Shown in pieces: positions 1-12,300 of a DNA stretch of 64,000 bases. This stretch comes from Cynocephalus volans (taxonomy: Eukaryota; Chordata; Mammalia; Dermoptera; Cynocephalidae). Where the stretch lies: NCBI RefSeq assembly GCF_027409185.1, contig NC_084478.1, positions 80,211,624-80,275,623 on the forward strand. The letters are read 5' to 3'. The stretch's first letter is position 1, and each line of letters opens with the position of its first letter. A model generated the notes under the pieces. The model did not search any database. It was not told the DNA's origin and was given only the letters and a program-made list of their open reading frames with translations. The position numbers and the translations under genes were made by a program.

Positions 1-384
1 ACGGATGCGGGGTAGGGTGGTCATAGTAGGAGGTGAGACTGGCAAAGTAGGCTGGGGACCGTTAGTGGAGTATCTCATATGCATGCATAGATGTTTGCAC
101 AGGAGTTTAGACTCTCAGGTATCACATGTAGGAACCCTTCTGACCTAAAGTGAAGCCCCTGCTAGACTACCAGGCAATTCTGTACTCATGACTGTAGACA
201 GACTGTAGAGATCTTGAGAGGATTCAGGTCAGAAGAGACCTTTGCACAAATATATGCATTCAAGTTGATGGTGAGCTATGGAAGAAAGGGTAGGATGATT
301 TGACAGTGGACTTCAAGGACAAAGGATCATTTACACAGGATGGTAACCAACTGTTACCCATTTCAACTGAAGCCCCTGTGAAAA
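1..384. other. Unassigned intergenic sequence
   Basis: No gene, RNA or repeat was recognised. The 77-residue open frame starting near 300 runs into a MIR and has no family features. Confidence 0.4.
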
Positions 385-600
385 GTCCATGTAGCACAGT
401 GATTAAGAGCATGGTCCACCTCCTGTGTGACTTTGCCCATGTTACTTGGCCACTCTATGCCTCAGTCTCCTCATCCCTCAGTCTCATTTGTAAAGCAGAG
501 ATTAATATCAGTACCTGTGTCACAGGGCTGTAGTGAGGATTTAACACATTAATTATACATAAAGCACTTATAACAATGCCTGGTCAATAATAAGCTACAT
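385..600 (-). repeat. MIR SINE, antisense
   Basis: Contains the complement of the MIR core and tail: a GTGTGACTTTGCCC-like segment, CTCAGTCTCCTCAT, a small TTTGTAAAGCAGAGA block, and a TAAAGCACTT end. Confidence 0.7.
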
Positions 601-899
601 ACAAGAGTATGCTGCTATTATTTCATTTCACCATCTTTGCCACCCCTCCACTCTCTCAAACACTGAGCTAAACTCTTTCTGTCACCTAATTAATATGCTT
701 TCTTGAGTGTCTAATTGCCCATTGCCATGTGTGTGTGCTTAAGCAAGCAAGTGTGTATGTTTGCATACATATGTATCAGTACTTAAAACCACATTTGTAT
801 ATATGTGGGAGGATGGCTGTGAGGGGAGTGTCTTAATTCTTAATGTAGTCTTAATAAAAAGGATATGTCCCAATCATAATATAGTCTGAAACTTTATTA

Positions 900-998
900 C
901 CAGACTTAGAAATGACTTAGGTGTATTGTAACACCAAGGTCAAGGGTTTGGATCCCCATACTGGCCAGACTTAAAAAAAAAAAAAAAAAAAAAAAAAA
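900..998 (+). repeat. t-SINE 3' half with poly(A)
   Basis: A tRNA-like 3' half (AACACCAAGGTCAAGG, then GGATCC and CTGGCCAG) ends in an A-run at about 973-998. The 5' half is degraded or truncated. Confidence 0.7.
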
Positions 999-1049
999 GG
1001 AAGAAAGAAAAGAAAATTACTTAGGTGGATGAAAGGAAAGGAGACTGTG

Positions 1050-1272
1050 TTTATGGAGCACCCAGTATGTGCCAGATTTAGTGCTAAATTAAGCACTGAC
1101 ATACATAATCTCAGTACTAGCAAGGTAGCTATTATACCCATATTTGTAGATGAGGAAGAAATGGAAGTTCAGAGAGGTTAAGTACTATGCTCAAAGGCTG
1201 CACAGTTTAAAATTGCAGAGCTAGAATTAAAACCTAGGCTTTTCCTAATCCAAAATCTGTGCTGTTTCCTCT
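1050..1272 (+). repeat. MIR SINE, sense
   Basis: Shows the MIR order: TATGTGCCAG, a CATAATCTCA block, GATGAGGAAGAAATGGAAG, AGAGAGGTTAAGTA and a 3' CTGTGCT. Confidence 0.75.
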
Positions 1273-1388
1273 GTACCAAAGTAACCACTCTATGCTGTCT
1301 TAGGAAGTGTTTCAGGACATGGGGGGTGGGGTGGGGGTGAGGAGCTCAGTATGATATGAAAATGTCCCTAAAGTACTGGCCAGGTGCA

Positions 1389-1505
1389 AAAAAGGAAGGA
1401 AGGAAGGAAGGAAGAAGGAAGGAAGGAAGGAAGGAAGGAAGGAAGGAAAGAAGGAAGGAAGGAAGGAAGGAAGGAAGGAAGGAAAGAAGGAAGGAAGAAA
1501 GAAAA
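1389..1505. repeat. (GGAA)n microsatellite
   Basis: About 115 bp of GGAA/GAAG units with scattered interruptions. The open frame on the other strand is only its repeat translation (Phe-Leu-Pro-Ser). Confidence 0.95.
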
Positions 1506-1925
1506 TGTCCCTAAATACTAACCTGCTAGAAAACAAAATGTGTGTTTGGGACCCCTAAAGTTAAGAGAGAGAAATAGGGGAAACTGAGGAAGGGGCTGCC
1601 CTGTGCTCAGACAGTCAGGGAAGGGCAGTCTTGGGGGGAAGGCCCCTCCTGGGATCTCTGTCTGGAGCAGGATCCAGAAAATGTCCATCCCTGGGAAATG
1701 AAGCAATCTGGGGAGTGCAAGGAAGACAGAGAGAAATAGTTACTCAGACCCCCATCCTCCAAATTCCTAAATCAAGATAAACTCTTGAAATTTTCTCCCT
1801 TTCCCTTAACCTTAGGGGTCCCAAATACTTTGTTTCCCAGGAGTCTCCCCTCACCACCCCCCTTTCTGTTTCTGCTCCAGCTTCTATTCAAGGGAGAAAG
1901 CCTTTCATTCCTTAATTAGAGATTC

Positions 1926-2024
1926 TTTTTTTTCTTCTTTGGCAGCTGGCCGTTACAGGGATCTGGACCCTTGACCTTGGTGTTATAACACTGCACTCTA
2001 ACCAACTGGGCTAACCGGCCAGCC
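1926..2024 (-). repeat. t-SINE monomer, antisense
   Basis: Full tRNA-Ile-like unit on the minus strand, bounded by an imperfect target-site repeat containing AATTAGAGAT on both sides. Confidence 0.85.
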
Positions 2025-2247
2025 CTCAATTAGAGATAAATGTCTTGAAATGCAGAGACCTGGGAGAATTAAAGCCAACTAAAACTCATTCACACTAAAA
2101 TATAACCAATTAACCACAAACAAGGTCTGGTAATTCTGCTTCTCAAATCATTCTCAAATCCCTTTCCTCCTCAGCATTCCCATTGTTGCCGCTGCCTTCC
2201 TTCAGGCCTTGCCATCATCTTCCACCTGATCATGTGGACAACAAGAG

Positions 2248-2470
2248 CTAATGTTTATTAAAGCGCTTGCTCCGTGCCAGGCACTGTGCTAAACGTTATC
2301 TCCTTTAATCCTCACCATCCTTTGAGGTAAGCACCATATTGTTCCCATAGGTTTAGTAACTTGCCCAGGCCACATAGCTAGGAAAGAAGGGGCTGAACTG
2401 GGGAACTGGAACTCACATCTGCCAGATGCCAATGGCGAAACACTAACCATTTCTGTACCATACTTCCTCC
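2248..2470 (+). repeat. MIR SINE, sense
   Basis: Matches the MIR pattern: TAATGTTTATTAAAGCGCTT, GTGCCAGGCACTGTGCTAAA, AATCCTCACCAT, GAGGTAAG and TAGTAACTTGCCCA. Confidence 0.8.
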
Positions 2471-2519
2471 CTCTAACTGGCCTCCTGGGTTCTTCAGCAC
2501 CCAATCCTCCTACATCTCA

Positions 2520-3330
2520 CCCAGACATGCTACAGTCACCTTAAAACATGAAGCGTATCTTGCCAATTTGTGAAAGTCCTTTAATGGCTTTCCGCTGCTT
2601 CTAGGATCGAGTATGACTGTCCTAGCCTGCCAGGACTGAGGGGTTTATTGAGATGCCAAACTTTCATTGCTGAAACTGGGAAAGTCCTGGACAAACCAAG
2701 ATGGTTGGCCACCCTAGCAGGGCATGGCATGGCCTTCAATGCCTTTCACAACCTGCTGTCTTTCTTTTCCCAGCAACACCTCCCACCACCCTCACCCTTT
2801 CCACTATGTCCTTTCTACCTCCTCTGCAGCCCAACCACCCTTTCCTGCAAACACCCCTTGTTGTGTTATGCCTCTATGCCTTTGTTCACACTGATCGCTG
2901 CACCTCTACTCTGCCTAACAAACTATTGCCCACTCTTCATGAAAACCCAGCTCCATGTCACTTTAATTTCCTGGGAGAGAATGAAAAACAATTTACATTC
3001 TACTCTGGCTATTTCATTGACATGTGAGTGTGGGGAATAGGACCAGGGTGAGGCAATCAAGGCCCTTAGAGGGCAAAATTTAAGGAGGCACTCACTCTCG
3101 CGGTCATGCAAATGCCGACCCTGTACTTGTGTGACTCCAAGAGCAAGTGCCTTCTTACATTTTGTACCCCAGGGGCCTCAATTGCCTCACTCTAGTCCCA
3201 GCCTCGTCTTCCCTACCAGACTAGGGACTTCTCAAGAGCAGACCCAAAGTTCTTACTCATCTTTGTAACCATAGTGACTAGCACAAGACTGGGCAGAGCA
3301 GAAATCTCTTGAACAAATGACATCAGGTCT
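2520..3330 (+). repeat. L2 LINE 3' region, degraded
   Basis: Shows scattered L2 3' features: TTAATGGCTTTCCGCTGC, CTATGCCTTTGTTCACACTG, a GACTAGGGACTTCTCAAGAG block and ACTAGCACAAGACTGG. Open frames here are not real genes. Confidence 0.6.
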
Positions 3331-3689
3331 TTCTCTGTTCTAAGAGGGGAAGGAGGTAAGAGGAAGAGGATGGCTTTGGGCCCTGTTGTGGATGGGATGA
3401 GAAGGCCAGTTTAATAGGCTTCCTCTTGGCCAGCACTATGAGGACAGCTTTTCATCAGGTGGTTATACCCTGGGTATCTGGCAGATTTGAGGATCCTCCT
3501 ATTTCTCTGGTCTCTCCCTCTCAGTGCCTTTCTCTGGTTAGCTGGAGACATTCTCCAAGGTACCATTTTTTTTTTTGTCCTCTTCTCTCTCCACTCCATG
3601 TTCCCAAGTGACCTCGTCCACTCCCAGAGCTTCAGCTAGGAGTTCTTTGCAGATGACTTCTAATCCTCAGACCTGAATTTCAAACTGCC

Positions 3690-3870
3690 TAGTACTATGG
3701 TAACACCTAGCATCAATATTTGCTCTTTCATATCCATTTTCTCATCTGACCTTCCCAACAATTCTGTGAGAAAGGGAAGACTAAGAACCCATTTTTAGGT
3801 AAGGCCCCAAAAGGTAGGCTTTCCCAAGTTCTCATGGCAGAGCTATGATTAGAAACTCAAGTTTGGGTGT
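3690..3870 (+). repeat. Possible MIR remnant
   Basis: Weak resemblance to a MIR core and 3' part: TTTTCTCATCTGACCTTCCC, TTCTGTGAGAAAGGGAAGAC, and TCTCATGGCAGAGC. Confidence 0.4.
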
Positions 3871-4059
3871 TCTTTCTGCTATGCCATGTTATCTGGCCCT
3901 AACATGGGTGTTTCCATGGAATCTCGAACCCAGCGTGATCAAAACCTCAACTTATCACCAACCTCCTCCTACCTCCAACAACAACAACAAAAACCTCCAA
4001 AAACCCTGCCCCTGTGTTTCCCATTTTGGTTAAAGGAGTCTCCCTCTCCCAGTCATCAA

Positions 4060-4690
4060 GGCTAGAAACCTGGGATCCATTTTCAGTTCTTCCCTCTCCC
4101 CTAACCCACACTTCCAGGCATTCATCAGATCCTGCAAACTTGACCTTTAAAATGTCTGGAATTTATTTTGAATCCATCTTCTCTTTTCCTTCCCTATCCC
4201 CACAGCCCCCATTGAGGCCCACAGAATCTCTTAGCCACACTCCTTCCACTGATCTCCAGGCTTTGAGGCCTGCCCCCACCCCCCATCCTCCATATCGTTC
4301 TAGGGGTCTTCTCCCTAAAGCAACAGATCTGAGCCTGCCATTCCCTGGTTGGAAAATCTCAGCATCACACTTCCTACCCATACACCTGTAGTCTCCCAAC
4401 CCTTCCCACTTAGTCTTTGAGGCCCAGGTCAAATGCCACCTCCTTCGGTGAACCCTCACACAACCTCCCTATAAACTTGAAATGAGTTCCTAATTCCTCT
4501 GCTCTGACACAGCACTATCTATTTCATTCTGCCTGTATTACAACTGATTGTGTACTGGTCAGTCTCCCTCCTAGCCCGGGAGCCTGCTGGAGACAGGATC
4601 CTGGTCTAATAAATCTTTGTCTTCTCTGAAGCATGTAATCTAGGTCCTTAAACATTAGGTCCTCAATAGGTGGCTGTTGAATAATTTTTT
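4060..4690 (+). repeat. L2 LINE 3' end
   Basis: L2-type 3' sequence: CCCTGGTTGGAAAATCTCAG, AGGCCCAGGTCAAATGCCAC, TGCCTGTATTACAACTGATT and a final AGGTCCTCAATAGG with GTTGAATAA. Confidence 0.65.
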
Positions 4691-4879
4691 TCTTAAGTGT
4701 GTGGAAACTTGTTATAAAACGAACCACATTCCTAGTGGATTCGTTCAATGAGGTGGGTAAAAATGGTTCTCAAACTGAGGTGGGTCACCTGACTTCTTTA
4801 CTTTGAGAGATTTGAAGTTATCCAGCATTGTTCCATATCCCTCACCCCTCCAACCACCACTCTCCCACCCCCTGAGAAG

Positions 4880-6175
4880 GCAAAAGACTATTTTAACTCT
4901 TTATTTGAAACAAACAATTCCAGAGACAGAAGGTTAGTCGTGACAACAGCTTCTCACTACGACACAAGGGTGGGCATGGCTCACTGAAGGGACAGGCCAG
5001 GCACCTCAGAACAATATATACAATTTAAACAGTGACTAAACTGGTGACAGTTATAAAAACACAAAAAGGAGGCTGGGGAACAGCAAAGCCAACAGGGAAA
5101 GAACTGGGTACCCTCTTCGCCAAACGCTAATAGTTTTCTGGGACTTCAAAGGCAAGATGGGGAAGAGAGATGAGGGCAGTGGGGGCAGGAGCCATGCCCA
5201 CAGCTTCTCACCTACCTTTGACCACAGCTCCCATCCTGCATGACCCAGGTCCCCACAGGCTTGGCCTGGCTCTTATGATAGGGGGAGAACATGAGTGGGG
5301 AACCCAGCCCCAACCCAAGTCAGAAGGTAGTTTTTGCCTTGGGAGCTCTGTGCATTGAACTAAAGGAAGGCAGTTACAGAGGGGGCCTAAGCATGTTGAC
5401 ACCATGGCTCATGCCAACCTAAGATGGCAGAGAGAGACAAACACATAAACCAAGGGGACAGGAATCTGCACAACAGGAGTCCACTCCCCATACTTAGAGT
5501 CATTCTCTGCCTTTGAGGAAAAGAAAGCATTTGTAAGTTTTTTTTAATTGCAGCACCAAGGGTTGGTGCTTGCCAGGGTGGGGTGGGGGACATGGTGGTG
5601 AGAGGGTGCCAACAATCAATTATCTCACGAGAGAGGAAGAGTGCCTAAGCTCTGTGTTTTAGGTAAATGGTCCCCTCATCATAGTTTCTTTCAGACGTTT
5701 CCAACAAGACCCTTTTGTGTGGTACTAGGGAAGAGTAGAGAAAGGTGTGGGCACAGGGCAGAAAAGGCAGCTGGGTTCTTCCCTAGGTCAAATCTAGGAA
5801 CAAGGAGCTTAATCTGTGTGGGACGGGTCAGGAAACCCAAAGCCAACAGGATCACCAGAGCTATTAACACTCCACCCAGAGTCTGGCCCCAGGAGAAGGG
5901 GTTTACTGTGAAGCATAAAGAAAATGGGCTAGCTGGTTTTTGCCCATCACTGAGACCGGCCCCTGAGTACAGAAGGCTGGGGCCCCATGGTTGTCAAGTG
6001 GTATGGAAGAAGGTAAAAGCCAGGGGTTCCTAGGGAAGGCAGGGAATGGGTGAGTAGAAAGGGGCAGTCAGGGCCCTTCAGAATGAGTAGCGTTGGTTCA
6101 TGGGCCAGTCACCCTGTGGAATGTGGCCACAGGACAGACACTAATGTGAAAGATGGATATGGATGGCACATGGGC
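4880..6175 (-). other. ZMYM3: ZMYM3 3'UTR
   Basis: This is the roughly 1.3-kb stretch from the stop codon (TGA at 6178-6176) to the poly(A) signal near 4900. Small open frames here are not conserved products. No SINE or LINE is visible, in keeping with an unbroken last exon. The cleavage position is estimated. Confidence 0.75.
4900..4905 (-). terminator. ZMYM3: ZMYM3 poly(A) signal AATAAA
   Basis: The plus strand reads TTTATT at 4900-4905, a canonical AATAAA hexamer on the minus strand, about 1.27 kb past the stop. It is the only canonical hexamer I noticed at a suitable distance. Confidence 0.65.
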
Positions 6176-9100
6176 TCAGTCCAGGTCTTCCTCCCCAGGA
6201 CGACCCAGTTCCTCATAAATTTCACGCACAGCCAAAATGCGATTGAGCATGCTCTCCAACATGCTGCGGTCCATGGGGATCACAGAATACCAGAGAGGTG
6301 ACTCAGCAATGCAGGACCGCTCAGGTTGCAGGTAGAACACATCGTTGCGAGTCCGGAGGCTTTCAGGACTGCAATGGTGGGGATGGGTGTGGGGGTGGGG
6401 GTGGTAGGACAAAAGATCAGTACCAAGGCAAAATAGATCCCTTGGGTTCCCATGCTAATGCCATTCCTGCAAACCCACCAACTCACCATTTTGAGAGATA
6501 GAATTCATAGAACTTGACAGGGCAACGGAGGGGATTCATGCGGTTCTCACGCTGCTCTAAGATAGGGGCTTCATCTTCTCTCTTCCGTTTCCCAGGACCC
6601 GTGTCTGTAGGGTAGGGAAATGACCCAAACTCATTAAGAGCACAGTCTCAATAAGCCGCTTCCAAGAGCACAGTCCAAGGCACAGGGGAAGGCCTCAGGA
6701 CACAATATACAGTCTCATAAAGAAAGAAAGGCAGAAGAAGAGTCAGTTAGTCTCTCCACACCAGCCAAACATCCTGGAGGGGTGTTGTTCTGTAGCCCTC
6801 CCCAGTTCTCGCTGCCAAAGTCGCTCTCTATAATCTCCCCCAAACTGATTCCTTGAAGAGGTGACCTCAGAAGTTACACAAACAAACTAGTAAAACAGAC
6901 TGTATTGCAAGGATGGGCTTGCTTTCCGGGATAGAGAAACAGTCATGGCCCCAACCCCCTGTGCATCAGTAGAGGTGCAGGTCCAGAGAAAGGACCCTGG
7001 GAACTGCACTCAGACAAGACAGAAATCCAGGGCCGGAAAGAATAGTAACCAACGTGCGGTTCCTGTTATGCCTGATAGTAAAGAATCACAGAAAGCCTGT
7101 CATTCACTCTGTCAGCTCTCCCCTACAACCAAATGCACCCAACAGCTCCCTACCTGACCACCACCCCAAAAAAGCAGGCAAGCAAGAAAACTGCCTTGAA
7201 GTGAGGAAAGGTGGGAAATAGGCAGCCAGATAACCTCCTATTTATGCAACAGCCACTGCCCATCACATAGAAGGACTGGCTGTTTTCGCCTTTTCTGCAA
7301 ACACAGGAACAGAAGGAGAGGGAAGCTAGTGACAGGAGAGGGCCAACCTGGCAGGAATGGTGGGTTACGGTGGGACATGAAAGGGGAGAGCAGAGAAGGG
7401 GCAAAAGGAAAGGAAGGGGCAGCCTCATACCTCGCCCTTTCCTCTGGCGGACTGGGGCGTAGTAGCGGATGCTCACCACCTTGGTGGTGCCCCGAGGGGT
7501 GGTACACTTGCGGGACTGCCGCACCACATTGGTGAAGGAGAGCTGCATGTGTTCTTCAGCTGTCTGCAGCCCAAAAAACTTAGTGTTGAAGAACATGAGA
7601 GTGTTGAGAAGGACAAAAGGCGAGTAGACCCCCAGCTGCTTACACTCCCAGAGGTGCTCCTCCTCCACTCGGGAGAACACCGTATCTGCAATGGTCAAGA
7701 GGTAGAGGCCGGTCAGGAGGGATTGACTGCCCAGACCCAACCACTTCTGACCCCAAGTATCCTGCTCCCAAGCATTTACCACACGATTCTCATTCAGTGA
7801 GTGGTCATTGGATATAAAGCACCAATTCTCTGCTATACAGTAAGAATGGGGTGGTTTTTTTAATGTACTTTCCACCTGCACTTGGAGCTTCTCTCACCAC
7901 CCTCAAGTTGCAGGCAGGTAGATGTAAACATTGAGGAGTCCCACAACTTCTTGCTTTCTTTCTTCACTTACCACCCAAACCTAGGCCATCTTTTCTTGGT
8001 TCCAGAGATAGCTCCTCGGGGACTGGCCACTTAGGTCAGTCAGTTAGAGCGTGGTGCTAATAACACCAAGGTCCAGGGTTCAATCCCTGTACCAGCCAGC
8101 CACCAAAAAAAAGAGAGAGAGAGATAGCTCCTCAGACCTAAGTCTTGATCCCCTCCTCATGATCAAGGCCAGAGGCTGTAGCTCCTCTAGCTCTAAACCC
8201 TGAGGCATCCAGTTATACACTCCTGCCTTCAGTCCCTTCATGAAGAGTGGCAGACCAAACAGCATAGGACTCTTGGAATGGTGTATTGGAAGAATCGAGG
8301 AAAGGGTGTAAGGGTTGCTAAGTCCCTGTCCCTTACTGTTGGGGAGGAGTGTGGGCTGCCAGGTACTCAGAGACTTGTTGAGTTCTTGAACGAAAGTCAG
8401 GTAATAAAGGTCCGTGAAAATGTTCACCATTCGGTTATTTTCCAGCAAGTACTGGAGAAAGAAAAACAGACACACATAAAGCCAGACTATAGGTCCTAGA
8501 GGAAAGACAATGATGCTAAAGGTCCCAGAAATGGTGTCCTTAATAATTAGGAGATGACTGGAAATGGTTGCTTGATTAGGTGACCCAGAGTGCTTTCCCC
8601 AAGGTATACCTAAAACTCTGAGGTACTGAGGCTTTTCTGGAAGAGGAGAAGGCTTGGAAGGGATGTTCTTCAGAAGCCCAGATCCCTTTGTCAGGTAGTA
8701 CATGGCTGACCTTTCCCAGTGGAAACTAAACATGACCCCACCACTGAAGGAGCCCAGCTCTACACATCTCTCCTCTCCTAGAATGGGTTTAAGGATACAC
8801 AGGGGACTCAGATAGCAATGAAGACTGCTCCTTGGCCAACAGTCCCAAAATACAGCTTTGATTTTAGAAAAGTACTGACATCTTGTGTCCTATTTGGAGT
8901 AGAAGATTAAACGCAAACTGCCTACTTGGAGTAGGAGATAAGATGAGGAATAGGGAGTGGGACAGAATCATTTCTGGTAGGACCATGCCTACTGTGTTGA
9001 CAGTGACAGGAAGTGAGGTGGTGTATGAGGGGTACCTGCTGGATGCCAAGACACAGGTAGTAGATGCTGTCAGGTTCATATCGTTCACCGTTGGGTCGAG

Positions 9101-9327
9101 TGATTTCTCTCACAAACTGGGCCAGACCGTAGTTGAGTTCAGCAGCTGAGCAGGCGAGAATATCCTCTTTGATACGCATGGGTTTGGCTGCAGTGATATG
9201 GAGTAGAGGTGGATGGGATTAAGAAAACTCCATACTTTGGGCTGGCCAGTTAGCATAATTGGTTAGAGCACGGTGTTATAATACTAAAGTCAAGGGTTTG
9301 GATCCCCATACTGGCCAGCCACCAAAA

Positions 9328-9364
<37 letters not shown>

Positions 9365-12300
9365 CTCCACATGGAGAATTTCACTTAGCTCCACCACCAT
9401 TAACCTTCATCCTTCATCCCTTAATCACGCCTAGCTCCTGAACAAGCCCAGCAGTTACAAAAAGAGCCCTCAGCTTTGAACCTACACAGCATCTCCCTTT
9501 AATCTACAACCCCTCCCATCTTCACAGGGCACCCTTAAGCAATCATACCCTTACCACTCCTAGATATCTTCAGCTGAATCACAGGTCCACCCCCTTTTTC
9601 CCTTCCCCCCCTTCCTTTCCTTTCTCCCCTGGGTACTTACGGCCAAAGCGCAGCTCATCACCCTTGCTGGTTTCTCCATTGGCATATTTTGACTGCACCC
9701 AGCACTTCCAAGCATTGACACCATATGAATAGTTGAGCCCAGTACAGCTAGGCTGGCTACTCATGGAGTCCCGGGAACAGCTTTCTGAAAGCACCAGCCG
9801 CTTTTGACCCTGGAGAGGAAAAGAAAGGAGAGGAGTGGCAGAGGCAAGGCCAGGGGCACCATGGAAGCTAGTCAGGACAGTTTGCCACTGGTGGAGCTGT
9901 GGGAGGGAGGTGTTAGTGTAAGAACACAGCAAGCTTCCATATTACAGAGACCCAGGAACAGCTCTGATGACCTTGTGAAATGGGGAGAGAACAAAGTTTG
10001 GCTATATCTCAGTACTCCTAGTATTGGAGAAAGGAGGTTGGGGAAGGTCAAACTATGGTTGCTGGTTTGGCTATGAGAGCACCTGCTCCCATTTGGGCCT
10101 CCATCCTTCACAGTAGCCCCAGCCCTCACCTTCCTCATGGTTCGGGGAAGGTCTTGTTCAGTAGACACGTCCTCAGGCCCTACCAGGCCACAATCAAAGA
10201 GAAAGTCTACACTGGGGTTAATGTCCAAAGGATCTAATAGAAGAGAAGGAAAGAAGAAATCAATTTCTTAAGATCTCAACCCTGCAGTCCTCCCACCCCG
10301 CCCCTTCTACTTGCCCACTTGACTCAAGAGGGAGCCTCTCAGACAGCTTCACTGGATTCAATAGGAACCAGCAAGGCTATACCAAAAAACAGGCTCAGAG
10401 GTACGAAAACACAAAACACAAACATTCACAACAATGTAAATATACTGAACACTGCTGAACTGCACACTTAAAAATGGTGAAGATGGTAGAGTTTTATGTT
10501 GTGTGTTTTACCACAATTAAAACAAACAAACCAACATTAACACAGAAAAAGAAGACTCAGTCTTTTTTGATGCCTTTGGTTAAAACAAACAAACATACAA
10601 AAACCAAGACTCAGAAGTCTAAAACAATACACCCGTCCTGGTACCTCTAGCACTATTCCCTGTGAGAACCTTTTGTCTTAGGGTCACAATGAAGAGCACT
10701 GTTTAGGGCCATGCTCAGGGTCACAAGAAACACTCCTTTCCTGATGGCACAAATACTATCATACTCAGTGGGTATGCCTCAAATCCTACTCACTCTTGGG
10801 GAAATCTGCCTCCAAGTCTTGCCCAGGCTCATCCAAGACATTGGCCATCTTGACAGCCATGGCTAGGACATCATCTCTAGCTGGCCCAAACAGGTCACAG
10901 TCTTCCAGAAGTCCCTCTGCACTCTGGTTGCTCACAAGATCTGGGAAGCAGAGAAATTGGCTCAGCTGCTGCAGCTCCTGCCTACTAACACCCTCACAGG
11001 CTTTCAGGGGCTGATCCCAACTATCCCCCCATTCTACTAGGCACCAAGATCACCACTCTCCACCCACTTAGGCAGAGACAGACTGGTAGCACCCTGTCTC
11101 TCATTGCCACCGTCCATGGCATACCACAAAGGTCAGACGAGGCCTTGTCTAACTCCTCAGCCTCTGCAATCATTTCTGCCATAGCCAGGATGTCAGCCTC
11201 CAAGGGGTTGGAAGGGATCTTCACCTTCAGCTCCTCAATGGTCTCCACAATCTTGTCTGTGCTCTCCAAGGTAGTGGGCAAGAACATGGGCACAGGCACC
11301 TGGAGGCACAAGTCCCAACTAAACGCCAAGAACCACACCAGCAGATGAGAGAGAGTAAGGAGAAGGGGTGGGTTTTAACCCTGGAAGGGTAAAAGAGGAC
11401 CCGGCCAGGAAAGGCAGGGAATCTTACCGGGATAGGCATGGAGAAAGGCACCGGGACTTTCTGGCAGTACAGATGCATAGGCACTGGCACAAAGATGGGC
11501 ACCGGGATGGGCAGCACAATCACCTGTGGCCTCCACTCTTCTGTTGACAAGAAAGGGGTCTTCTCAGAGCACCTGCTAGATGGGTCACATCTGACCCAGG
11601 ACCTGTGCTCACTTGTCACCTCCAAAAGCTCTAACATGTGCTCAGTGTCACAAAACTGCCCTTGAACCAAAGGTTGAGAGATAACTCTGTGATTCTAGGA
11701 CAACCATATGCATGATACTTCAGCCACCTAAGAAATCCCCTTGCCCAGCTCCTAGACATAGGGCTGGAAGCCTAGGACTCTGGAATATACAGTTTGTGAC
11801 ATCTAGGTACCCTGACTCACCTGTCTGACTTCCTTTGGACTTCATCTCCACCTTGCAGGAGACTCCCCGATTCTGCATCAGTGGCTTACACATGGCAGCT
11901 TTGTTTTTGCGGGGTGTTGCTGGGGGTGGTGGGGGTGGAGGAGGGGCAGGAGCAGTTGGAGCTGATCGGGTCTTCACAGGGATCTGTAGAGACAAGGGAA
12001 CATTAGTGCTGCCAACCACCGTACCCTCCTCTGAGATTATCCTCCCCCTTGGCTTTTGCCCTGACCTTGTTCAAATTCCCATTTTCCTCTGGGGTCCTCA
12101 CTGTGTTGCTGTTCTCCACTTTGGTTTGAGAGGGTGTCTGGGGCTTCAACTCAGAAGACTGACCTATAGATCAAAACAAATGAATGCCCTCATCCAAGGA
12201 ACTAGCTCTTCATTTTCCTCACCCCTGTCCCAGGAGGGCTTCATTAAGAGGCACACCATATATAAATGGTAAGTATAAGATTTCCCCTTCTTTCCATCCC

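Noticed and set aside
7150-7881. A 243-residue minus-strand open frame as a separate gene
   Set aside because: Only the middle is the ZMYM3 exon at 7685-7431. Both ends are read-through into introns.
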